A stretch of DNA of 64,000 bases, taken from NCBI GenBank assembly GCA_024036415.1, contig JAMWET010006979.1, forward strand, positions 124,001-188,000, in the 5' to 3' direction. How positions within the stretch are numbered: the first letter of the stretch is position 1; each line of letters starts with the position of its first letter. Source of the stretch: Prochilodus magdalenae. Taxonomy: Eukaryota; Chordata; Actinopteri; Characiformes; Prochilodontidae. Positions 10,820-21,328 of this stretch are shown here, piece after piece. A program made the position numbers and the translations under genes. The notes under the pieces were generated by a model. The model searched no databases and was not told where the DNA came from. It saw nothing but the letters and a program-made list of their open reading frames with translations.

Positions 10820-12839
10820 TTTGCATTCTTTTTGTTAGATTAGTTACAGAACATTGACAATCAAGGTCTCCACAGTATGAGCATACATACACTTCTACTA
10901 TGGACAGGTGTGGGGGGACTTCATGGGTGAATGCATGTTCTGTTTGGCCGCTTTAAAGAGTCATTCCAGTCTGTGGAGGCTAAATTGGTTGTGTTGCTGC
11001 AAGGTCCAGCTCACATGTGGGTTTACATTCTCATTAAAGAAGTCTGGAGCCTTCTAGGGTGTTATACCACTCTAGTTACAGCAGTTGAGTCACAGAGTGA
11101 GGCAACAGAGATGGATTCAGAGTCTCGGATCCCAGAGGAGGATCCCACATGGTAGTGTAGGGTCTTGGAGAGCACCTATGGATCAGTTTTTAAGACTCTG
11201 ATAAATCTGACATGCTGTATATAGTGCCATGAAGGACAGTTATCATCTGTAAATTGAAAATATGTAAATATGTCCTAGAACTCCTCTCAGTTGTAATAAT
11301 ACAGTTTTTTTAACAATGCTACTGTCCTTATTGCTTTGTAGTTTTAGTTTTTGTTAATTGCCACCTTTTTTCCCCCATGACAATATGTTTGGAAAAATGT
11401 TTATATGTTCCAGTAAACTGTAAACTCAAGAAACCTGGAAATGCTACAAACCAAAATAAATGCTTATAATCGTCACATTCTTGGGAATATTTTTACTAAA
11501 CTAAATATGGAACACCAATATCATACAACATGGTTTGCTAACTGATATATATATATTCATGTCCAGAGACCCCACAATTATGCCACTATGCCAAACTGTT
11601 CGTAAGTCTGCCCCATACAATCACTTAAACAGACTGACTGACAGACTGAGGAGCTGTCCACTAGCAGAGAGGTGCTGAAACCACAACCTGTACACCACTC
11701 AGTTTTTTAGTGGAAGGGATGAAAGATACATACAAAATATAATTTTGCATTTGCCGTACTACATGATGCAACTGTGATGGGCCTAACTGCATTATTTTGT
11801 TTGCTTTTGTTGGACCTTGGGAATTCCTTCACCCATCACATCCACAGAAATCTATTTGGAACATCTGACATTGCTTAGAATTATTACAGCACACCATAGA
11901 AAATGCATGTGATTTTTAGAACGGCTCATGTGCATACTGCAGCTATTTGTGATAGTACTGCAAAAGCCAATACTCTGTCATTGATCAGTAGACAAAATAT
12001 TATTACTGATAATATTCAGTAAGCTTTGTTTACAAACCACACAGAGCTGGACCAATATAAAATTACACAGCCTATACTGATACCAAGTACAGTCACGCTT
12101 GTGTTTACCCAGGCAAACGAGTGAAAATAAGGTCATTCCAATAGAATTTGGTGACATATGCAGACTCTCAGAGCAAATACATTGCCCTGCAACTGTATCT
12201 TCATAAGTAATTATATGATGTGTGTTCACGTTTGTGCCATAGCTGTTTATGGTTAGTGAATTAGGTAGCTTAGGTAACTGCAACACTGTACTGTATGACT
12301 GTTTATATGCACGCAAATTATTCTTCTACAACAAGATACAAGTATTCTCACTTATGAGTAAAACTGAAATTTCAGTCATAAGGTCATATGCTACCTTAAT
12401 TATTACATCAGTTAATTAATTAATTAATCATAGCAACCTACATATACGAGATTAACACAGCTGCACTACTTGCAGATACTATGCCTGTACAAATATCCCA
12501 GAATATACATTTTAGAACCCCCTCACTCCACAGCAGCAGGTGTATGAGTAAAAAATGTCATTGTCACAGAAAAAACACAACTAAAAACGTGACTCTCAAT
12601 CACAAAAAAAGGTAGTTCAGCTCAGACAAAACATTAAAGCATGGGAAAAACATTCCCAACCTTGTTGTTATTTTCAACATGGTACCCTGAAAAAACAGGA
12701 AAAAAGACAATGGCACAGGCTTAGTGCCAGAAGGGAGGTTAGGGAACCAGCCTTTGCGATTCTCTAAATGGACAGAAACGACTGAAGGCACATAACTCAC
12801 ACCTAACCTGGCTTCAGTACCAGTGCATCTGTATTTCTG
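8831..12839. other. Intronic DNA between the C1 exons, mostly unique
   Basis: No exon recognised. It holds the (GT)n at 10768-10816 and a short (TTAA)n at 12411-12429. The 180-codon frame at 10020-10562 does not begin with ATG and shows no domain. Confidence 0.5.
10768..10816 (+). repeat. (GT)n microsatellite
   Basis: About 24 uninterrupted GT units. Confidence 0.95.
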
Positions 12840-13740
12840 CTTAGATGTGTGGATCCACTACCATTTACCTCAGCCTCAAACCCACTGACTCCTCTCCACC
12901 TTCCTCACTGCTGCACTGCATTCAGGAGTTAACAAACTGGTTGAATGCTAACTTTCTAAAGCTTAATAGTAAAAAAACTGAATTTATAATTATTGGCACT
13001 AAGACAGCTGTCTCTTTATACTCCGACTGTGTACTTGTCGTTAATGACACACCAGTCACCCCATCCACTACTGTGCGGAACCTTGGTGTTCTGTTTGACC
13101 CCTGCCTCAGTTTTGTTTCCCATATCAAATCTCTGACAAAGTCTGCCTTTTTTCATCTTCGTAATATTGCTAGGCTCCGCCCACTGCTTACTTTGAAAGA
13201 TGCTGAGACTCTGGTTCATGCTTTTATTTCATCTAGGCTAGATTACTGCAATGCTCTGTTCCATGGTCTACCCTCCAAAACCCTTCGCCCTCTACAGTAT
13301 ATTCAAAACTCCGCAGCCAGAGTCTTAGTCCGCACCAAGAAATCCGCCCACATCACCCCCATCCTTCTTCAGCTACACTGGCTACCAGTCACAGAGCGCA
13401 TCCATTATAAGATCCTTCTCCTGACCTTTAAAGCCCTACACGGCCTAGCACCCACCTATCTGTCAGCCCTCCTTCATCCTTACGTTCCATCACGTCAGCT
13501 AAGGTCCTCAGATTCTGGTCTCTTAGCTGTACCTAGGTTCAGGCTCTCCTCTATGGGTGGCAGGTCATTTAGTGTTGCTGCCCCCACACTCTGGAATTTT
13601 CATTCTTCATGATCTCTTTATTTTTATTTTTATTTTATTTATTTTTTTTTTTTTGGGTTTATTTTTGTAAAGCGTCCTTGGGTTTGTGAAAGGCGCTATA
13701 TAAGTGTAACCTATTATTATTATATTATTATTTTACTGAT
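12840..13740 (+). mobile_element. L2-type LINE, 5'-truncated, with 3' tail
   Basis: An open frame from 12845 to 13612 encodes the C-terminal part of a LINE reverse transcriptase: NFLKLNSKKTEFIIIGTK, RLDYCNALFHGLP, HWLPVTERIHYKILLLTFK and APTLWN are typical of fish L2/CR1-like elements. The catalytic YADD box should lie at the extreme 5' end but reads CGSTT here, so the copy is cut or mutated at that point. After 13612 the coding tail is replaced by T-rich sequence. The 3' end carries the L2 hallmark (gtaaagcg ... aggcgctatataagtg) followed by short TTA/TATTA repeats. Insertion is recent enough to leave a 255-codon frame open, but the element cannot retrotranspose. Confidence 0.85.
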
Positions 13741-13816
13741 GATTTGATGAAAAAAAGATTCTCATCAATATTACTACAAATAAAATATTTTACTTTTGAC
13801 CTGCAGTGTCATTTTT

Positions 13817-13839
13817 CCCTAACCCTAACCCTAACCCTA
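13817..13839 (+). repeat. Short interstitial telomere-like repeat (CCCTAA)n
   Basis: Nearly four head-to-tail CCCTAA units (ccctaaccctaaccctaacc...), about 80 bp downstream of the L2 3' end and 115 bp from the tensin C1 exon. Confidence 0.85.
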
Positions 13840-13953
13840 TTCCTACATATATCTCCTGGGTATGACTTACCCTATATACATAGCCTATTAAAGAGTGGTC
13901 AAGGTCTTTTGGCCAACAGTTTTAAATAGAGATATTGTTACACCATTACTGAC

Positions 13954-14068
13954 CTCTGCAGACCAAGCCCTCCTTGGTCACAGCTTGCTTGCACACTCCG
14001 CAGCACTTGGCCTTCTTGAAAGTCTTGACCTTGAAGGTGTGGGAATGGACCCCCTCAAAGTCCTCTGG
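13954..14068 (-). CDS. tns1: Tensin C1 zinc-finger exon, first half
   Basis: This 115-bp exon on the minus strand follows a polypyrimidine acceptor (tctctctttgcag|CCAG) and ends at a donor (AGAG|gtcagt). It encodes [26 protein letters not shown] and [12 protein letters not shown]. The pattern His-x12-Cys-x2-Cys-x10-Cys matches a C1 domain. The x10 spacing is the short form I know from tensins rather than the x13-14 of protein kinase C. The exon starts in phase 0 and ends in phase 1, leaving one G that joins the next exon to make V (R-V-C). C1 domains bind two zinc ions and lipids or proteins; whether tensin C1 binds diacylglycerol is not shown here. It is too short to appear as a long ORF. 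Confidence 0.8.
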
Positions 14069-15589
14069 CTGCAAAGAGAGACAAGCAGTTAAAAACAGAG
14101 GGAAAATGTCAAAACACGATGCTCTGTCGGCGAGGCTGTTCCGGTGGGGCCTGTTTACATGTAATTATGTGTTGTTCACACCTGTCTGACACTGGGATTC
14201 CCTCTAGATGCTAAGGCTGGTGGACACCGGCAATTACACAGTGCTGCATGGTTGCCTTGTACAGTACAGATAAATTCGGTGTTGCTTGCTTCTGTGATGA
14301 TACACTGCTGTAAATCCAAATGGATTAGATATCTAGGCCAGGGGGGCATCTCCAGATCACCAGTATTTCAAACTGACCCGAGCACTTGAAAAAAAATCGG
14401 TTAACATAGCTAATTAATATTCTAATACTAAATAGTATAAAGATCTTACTTCAGCAACAACACAAACACATGACTTTTAACCAGCACAGCTGCTCTAGCA
14501 GTGTAGCAGCTGTAACGTTTGGGCAATCTTATGTATTTGACATTAAAACCTAAAGTAATTATGGGGAATTACCTGGAACTAAAATTATGGTACTTCTCGG
14601 TCAACATTACAGCACAGTTTCTATTTATTTTTAGTTTTTTGAATTATAAAATGTTACATTTTGCTTTTCCACATTATAATAAACTAAATTATTAAACTAA
14701 GCTAATACCCAGTTACAGTGCATGAAAATGCACCATTTGGGGTGCACATTTTGGTTTTTGCATACAACTGTACACTGCTGTGGGGGGCTAAAAGGCAGAT
14801 GCATGTTTGCAGTGTGTGGGTTGGTGATATATGATTTTAACGACAGCAGCCGAAGCTGCTATACACCAGAGGATGCTATCGCTTTGAAGATAGCTCATTA
14901 AATTACTAATGAAGTCTGATGAGAAGCAAAGCAAGCATCAGTGCAGTCGGAGGCTGCTTGTGCACTGTGCTGCTCTCTCCTGGCGTTCCACTTAAAGAGA
15001 CAGGATAACTTACAGCACATATAACTGGAGACATGAATGTGATAACGACGTCATGTAAGACTTGATTTGATTTATTTGAAATAAGAAAATATTACATGGT
15101 TGAACAAATGTGTAGTGAAACTGCAGCCTCCATCTACACATTCAGTACAGAGCAGGGATGCACAACACAATGCTCCTTAATCTTTATCATGACATCAGAT
15201 TCCATAATACATATGTCCCGGTTACAGAAGCATGTGATATGCAAGTGATCCTCTGACCAATCTATTTTTTTTGTGTGCTGTGACCAATTACACATGTTCT
15301 TATGTTTGGAGGAACAGAATCTTGTTCCAGAACATGCTTTAGAGTGGTGTCACCACCAAATGGCTCAGCTGTCAATGAGAGTTCACAGGCTTGATCACTT
15401 GCAAGCCAACATAAGAAGAAAACTAACTGAATTGTAAATGTTATTTAGATTATTTTACCATAATTTAAACAGATTGATCACAGCCTAAACCGTGAGCCTG
15501 GATTAAATCCCAGTCTGAGTATCTAAACCTAAATGAATCATAGCCTCAGTACCTAAATCTGGATTAATTTACAGCCTGAGTATCAAAAG
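14069..15589. other. Intronic DNA upstream of the C1 exon
   Basis: Includes the acceptor and polypyrimidine tract of the exon at 13954-14068. Otherwise AT-rich with no recognised repeat. Confidence 0.5.
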
Positions 15590-16085
15590 GCCATCTGGGC
15601 ATGATGACAAATTTATCTTGGCACTGACCATGGTGCCTCCATACATGGATTTGTTGGTTGTCTCCATCAAGACAAAAGCGGAACTCATTACTGAAGATAA
15701 CCTGCTGCCATTCTGAGTCACTCTATGACCGTCTGACACAACACCATTCCAGTCTTTGGTGATGTTGACATGGTGTTAAAGGAAGTCATCGCAACTGTCT
15801 GGATGCATGTAGTCCTGTGTCATCCAGCCATCTGCCGATGGTTCTGGCTCTAACAGGATGGAGGGCATCACTGCTCGTTAAAAGTCTGCAATTGTGGCTG
15901 GTGACTCAGTCAAGTTCAGTAAAGGCCTGTTCTTGTTTACGTCACATGCTTGGTCGAACATGAAATTCGAATCATTGGCACGCGTCACAATGTCAAACCT
16001 ACCCACCAAGTTTCATTCCTGTCAGTTGATTCCTTCTGGGTGCAACTGTTTGCGTGACTTTCTTTTTGACAGTAAGTTTATTGGA
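15590..16085 (-). mobile_element. Tc1 relic (family D)
   Basis: On the minus strand, fragments of a Tc1 transposase region appear (gcagtgatgccctcc near 15860, shared with 54285; the catalytic region near 15710). The right end, gattccttctgggtgcaact at 16030-16049, is the inverted-repeat end also seen at 36600-36622 and 54802-54822. Many indels; no open frame. Confidence 0.6.
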
Positions 16086-16331
16086 AATATACTATACATT
16101 ATATGTGCTTAAACCAGAAATGTATTATTTTGCCAGTCAGATGTATTATTGTTTTTGGGGTTTTTTTGACAATTAATTAAGCAACTGTACAGACACAAAT
16201 CATTGTCATTCTAGCCTGTATAGTTTTAAACAGCTACAGCTCAGTTCAGCATTGTTCCAACTGGAGTAGTTTCAGTTAGTTATTATTTATTAGGCTAAAT
16301 TGAACTTTTTTGTTTTGTTTTAAACGCAATT

Positions 16332-16401
<70 letters not shown>

Positions 16402-17989
16402 GTTTATATAATTTGGGGATTTTAACCTGAAAAGGGAAATTAGTCAGCTGCCTTAAATTTCTGCATTAACTCAATACCAAAAAATAATAGCAATTTACTA
16501 TTACAAATTTACCTATTTATAAATTGAAGGCAGCCTGGTGATAAGTTTTTAAAGTTATTATTATTTATTTATCGTGCAGCCTATTCTGAATATATCGAAC
16601 TGTAGCCTTATTTCCCCAGCTCTGTCTATTGCTTGAGTAAAACTAAGCTCAGTATAGGGACAGTTTATATGTTATATGTTTTTCGAACATTCCTACATTT
16701 ATTACAAAAAAATATCACAAAATGTTATCCTGCAACCTTTTCCACCAAAGATCTATCACCCTAACTGCTCTGTGTTGGTCAGTGTCAAGCTCTGCAATGG
16801 ACAGGGCTTTCCCCTTGATGATGATAGCTCTATAACATTCCCATCCCTCATACACTACACACTCACACACACATACGTTGCTCAGAGCCCCTATGCTGCA
16901 AAGCCTATTTGGCCATGGTTTTGAAAAGTGTATTTCTCAGCATTTTCCCACTCCCTATCTCCCTAAATCTTAATGGCTTTTGTCACACCCTGACAGGCCG
17001 GTTAAGCTGAGAGCTGCGAGGAAGGAGGCGGATGACCTTGGCAATGGAACGCTGGGAAGAAGGCTGGCCATAGCTAAAGCGCATGCCTCATATTGTCTTC
17101 CTCTAGTGTATTCACTCGCTTCAACTATTACTGGCAGTAAGCACTGCAGTCATTTAGAGCTGGGATGTCTCCAGTTCAAAGTGACCTTGATCGATGTTTA
17201 TATGCGTCTGTGGAGCTGCATAAGAACATCATGTAAAAACACTGGCAAAACAGTGACTTTTCAAACTAAGTCTTCTACTTGTTCATTCATTTTTGTAACA
17301 GTTTTGCATATTAATTTTTAAAATTTAGTTCTTTGCAGTCCAAAAAAAATGTAATACGTCAAGGACTACCAAAACCTTGTGTTCATGTTACATTTACATG
17401 TACATGTATTCTTCTTCAGCATTCCATGTTATTTCCTACATTACCACTGACTAAACTCCAGCACAGAAATCTCCAGAGGGGATGAGTCTTGCCCCTTTTT
17501 AAGCTGTAACATTTGGCAAAATCACATGTTAGCTTTACTACTGTACTAGCTATAACAACAAACCTCAGTTCCAAAAAGAGCTGGAGAGTGTGTGAAAGGC
17601 AAATAAAAATAGACCACAGTGATTTTTAAATCCACCTTGACCTATATTTAACCATAAACTGTGTTAGACTTACAGATCTCTTCTTAGATTCAATGTTCTC
17701 GTGCTTCCGAAATCCATTCATTAAGACAGGGCAATTTTGTATAATTTCAGTTCAACTTAGTATTTTAAGTATTTTCCCCTCTACAGTGCATAATGTAATC
17801 AAGCCCTTCAGAAACTTTGTGTATAAAGGCTAAAAATATCTGTGTGTAAAGGCTAAAAAAGCTAAAAAAAAAAAAAAAAGCTAAAAAGCACAATACCTGT
17901 GACCTTTCAACCCTCTATATTACCACATGATAACAGGAATACTTTGACAAAGGGTTGTCTATTAAACTGTCTGTGGCTGCATTAACAAA
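16086..17989. other. Intronic DNA with (TA)n and A-rich tracts
   Basis: Contains (TA)n at 16335-16397 and a poly(A)-rich aaaggctaaaaa repeat at 17825-17888. A slightly GC-richer patch at 16990-17110 has no recognised exon. Confidence 0.5.
16335..16397. repeat. (TA)n microsatellite
   Basis: About 31 TA units. Confidence 0.95.
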
Positions 17990-18250
17990 TGCAGGTTAAG
18001 AAGGTGATAACTGGTAGTCATATGTCAACACTCCTCATCTGAATGGGGCTGATTAAAATGGGTATGGTGGTCTGATGAGTCAACATTTCAGATTGTAGAA
18101 ATAATGAATGCTCCATTCTCCAGGTCAAAATCGAAGGAGCATGCAGACTGTTGGCAGGATGCACAGTTCCAAACCAGGGTCTGTCATGGTATGGGAATGT
18201 GTAAGTTGGTACCCCACACATCTGTTGTTAAAAGTCACATGATGACTGTC
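17990..18250 (+). mobile_element. Tc1 relic, catalytic-core fragment
   Basis: The stretch tggtctgatgagtcaacatt at about 18068 encodes W-S-D-E-S-T-F, a Tc1 first catalytic block, followed in frame by FQIVEIMNAPFSRSKSKEHAD and, near 18178, a remnant of the MVWG block (VCHGMGMC). Ends not found. Old fragment. Confidence 0.5.
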
Positions 18251-20997
18251 ACATCAGGACAGCCGTTTTTGATCAGCAAACTAGCTAAAGAGCAGCATGT
18301 TCGAAGCCCTCTTGTTCATCTAGCTCAGAAGCTTTGTTTGTAAGTAGATCAGTCCATCTATGTTTTTAGAAGTTATTTCTGCCTTTATTTCATTGTACAT
18401 CATATTACTTTGGTATACTGTTTCAGTTTCACACTACAGCAACTTACCAGAAGTGCTGAATCCTCAATAAACGGACACTCAAGTTTCTAGCAAAATTCTT
18501 ACAAACAGTCACACACATTTTAACTACGGGGATAAGTGACACAACATGTCGAGGATTCAGTAAGAGACAGAGACAGCAAGGGGCAGATGTGTACGAGTGC
18601 AGCTCAATGTGACTTCTTGTGACTGCAATTTAAACTAATAACCCAAACTGCACAGAAGGCCACCTACTAAAATACATTTAAGAAACAATAATGCAGACTA
18701 CAAACATATTTTTGCCACATTACAAGCTACCATATATCTAATACTATTACACAATATCTCTTCTCTTCTCACATACAAACATCTGATCCTGTGAGCAGAA
18801 ATTGTGTTATGGTAATGGTAAACTGTTAAATGGGGTCAAGACAAGGAGGCAGAATGTAAGCCCAAGTATTTAATAAAGAACAAATAAGACATAAAAAACC
18901 AAAGAATAAAACAGCAAACTGAGAAACAACTCAGAACAGGGTTACAAAGAGACATGGAGACAAACACCAAGCAAGAACAAAGGCCACGACAGGGAGTTTT
19001 AATGAACAAGGTCTAACAAGGAACACCTGGGAAGGGGCAAGGCTACAAACTAAGGACAGGTGAGGGGACCTGACAAGAGGGTGGAGATAGGAGGAGCAAA
19101 AAAAACAAAACAAACAGAAGAACATGAAACAGCACAACAAAAGGCACAAAGTGACAAGAGGTGAACAAGGAACAAGGAAGTGACAAGAAACAGAAAACAG
19201 ACAAACAGGGGCCAAGGCAAGACAGGATGTGACATAAAATTCTTTTCATACTCATGCCTCCTTCTTGCTGCTATTGTTTGGGCAAATCAAGAAGCTCGAA
19301 ATCAAATTAGAATTGGCCCTAATGTTATTCAGTTACTGAAGAAGCCCCTATATTTAGAATGACGAAGCTGTTTGGAAGTGTTTATGGTCAATTACATACT
19401 TCAGTCTCTGTTTGGAAGTTTGTGGACGTAACTAGATTGAAACATAAAGAAGCAGAAGCTGAATGCACATGTTGAATGTGCAGTTTTTTTTAAGAATTTG
19501 AAGAATATTTAAAGCCTTGTTTTCAAAGGCAAAGGAAAAAAACAAACATTGTTAGTGTCTTAACCTATCTCTCTGCCCATTTTCTGTTCTTAGCATATGT
19601 GATTTTTATGCACACGGCCAATAAGCCATGGACTTTTAATGGGCAAGAGTTGAATGAGTATGTACTGTTAGTATTGCATAGGCCTATTTCATGATAATGA
19701 GTCACAAACACATGCCTTACAATTATTCCCTCTCACCTCACAGAATTCCCTACCTGTAGGAAGTAGACACACACACACACAAATCACAGCAACGTTGCTA
19801 AAGATAACTCTTTGGGAATTCAAGGTCTGCATGTTTTCCAGCAAGCTGCTCTCCAATGAGTCTACTGCTCCCAACAGGACTTGTGCTCCAGTGATAACAG
19901 GCCTTTAGACATACTTTCTATGATGGGACTAGACTTGCCCGTAATAACACCACATGCTCTGCAAACAAATTGGGATGAACTTCAGATGCATCGTTTCTAT
20001 CATCTAGGCATTTCTTAAAATGTATTTATTTAGATTTATTTCTATATAATTTTTGTATATAGAAATTTTCCTGTGACTAATTATTTAGAAATATGACCAA
20101 TAATTTGTGATTAATAATTAGAATGACTCCGCTGTCGCATCTACACAGCTGGCATGTCTCTCAGGGAAATCTGGCATGAGTTGGAGACGTGCTCAGACAA
20201 CAAGATGCATGCTGCTGCTATACAGTACACAGGCAGTGTGTGGTGACATGGTCGGAATATGGAAACGTCCCCCAGTGGTAATAAAAGAAATAAAATCAAT
20301 CCCTCTGCACTATATACAATTGCATAAGGTCATATTTATAACCTGAATTGTATTGTGTTCTATCAGATTGTGTTGAATCACACTGAACAGGGTGGATTGC
20401 AGCATATTATGTTAAGGCACTGGATAGTTGGCAATGCATCATGATGTGTATCGCTTCAGCATCAGTAAGGCAAATGCACATCCATATAGGGCATGATTAT
20501 ATCATATAGGGCATGATTTTATTTAACCTTTCTAGGTCTCGCATTGTGCAAATGACAGGGTGTGTGTATGGTAGGACAAAAAGCGTGTAAGTGGTCATGT
20601 GACCTGCAATGTTAACATCTGTTCCATTTGTACTCCAGCTGCCTGGAATGTCAGCCTACACGGTTGCCATGGCAACATCTGCCTTTTAAGCACTACAACT
20701 GTTTATGTTGAGTGTGTTCCACTTCCAGCAGTGAGCCTGCGTCCTGTTCTGAGGAGGCAGCAGACTCAAAGCAGGCAGCATCAAAAGATTCTCAGATTTG
20801 GTGTATTACTCCAAAAAGAGGCCAAATACTGTCAATCAAAAAAAGAGCTCAAATGCGCACGTCATATGCCATATCAGAGCTGTATTCGTTTAGAAGTATG
20901 TGTATGTTTCCATAAATTAGCACAGTCAGCTGGACTTAAAGGTCAAAGCCCGGGAATTCACGTCAGCACCAAACACTGTTTCTATCAGTAGATGCTT
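18251..20997. other. Intronic DNA; A-rich repeat-like block at 18840-19240
   Basis: The 18840-19240 block is rich in A and G, with many repeats of aacaaggaa, gacaagagg and ggacaggtgagg. It resembles a dispersed repeat seen in fish genomes, but I cannot name its class. A 20-bp direct repeat lies at 20483-20518. Confidence 0.4.
20483..20518 (+). repeat. Short direct repeat
   Basis: catatagggcatgatt occurs at 20483 and again at 20503. Confidence 0.85.

Positions 20998-21044
<47 letters not shown>
20998..21044 (+). repeat. (TAA)n microsatellite
   Basis: About 15 TAA units. Confidence 0.95.
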
Positions 21045-21161
21045 TTTATAATATAATAATAATAAACATTTTATACTGTTGGCAGTATAGTGCTTTACAG
21101 ACAATTGACATAATGAGAAGGAATACTACTACTACTACATACACACACAAACATAGATATA

Positions 21162-21194
21162 TATGTGTATTGATATGTGTATGTGTATATAAAC

Positions 21195-21252
<58 letters not shown>

Positions 21253-21285
21253 GTTTATATACACATACACATATCAATACACATA
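21162..21285. repeat. Perfect 124-bp inverted repeat with (AT)25 centre
   Basis: Left arm tatgtgtattgatatgtgta... (21162-21198) is the exact reverse complement of 21249-21285, and the centre 21199-21248 is pure AT. The same 'protein' can be read from either strand (both begin MYVYINIYIY), a direct sign of the palindrome. It could form a hairpin or cruciform 62 bp per arm. It is not a gene. Confidence 0.95.
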
Positions 21286-21303
21286 AACACATTCAAATAC
21301 ATA

Positions 21304-21328
21304 TACATACATACATACATACATACAT
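21304..21328 (+). repeat. (CATA)n microsatellite
   Basis: About six CATA units just right of the palindrome. Confidence 0.9.

Noticed and set aside
20599..20991. 130-codon plus-strand frame
   Set aside because: No recognisable motif; Cys-rich start looks like chance composition.
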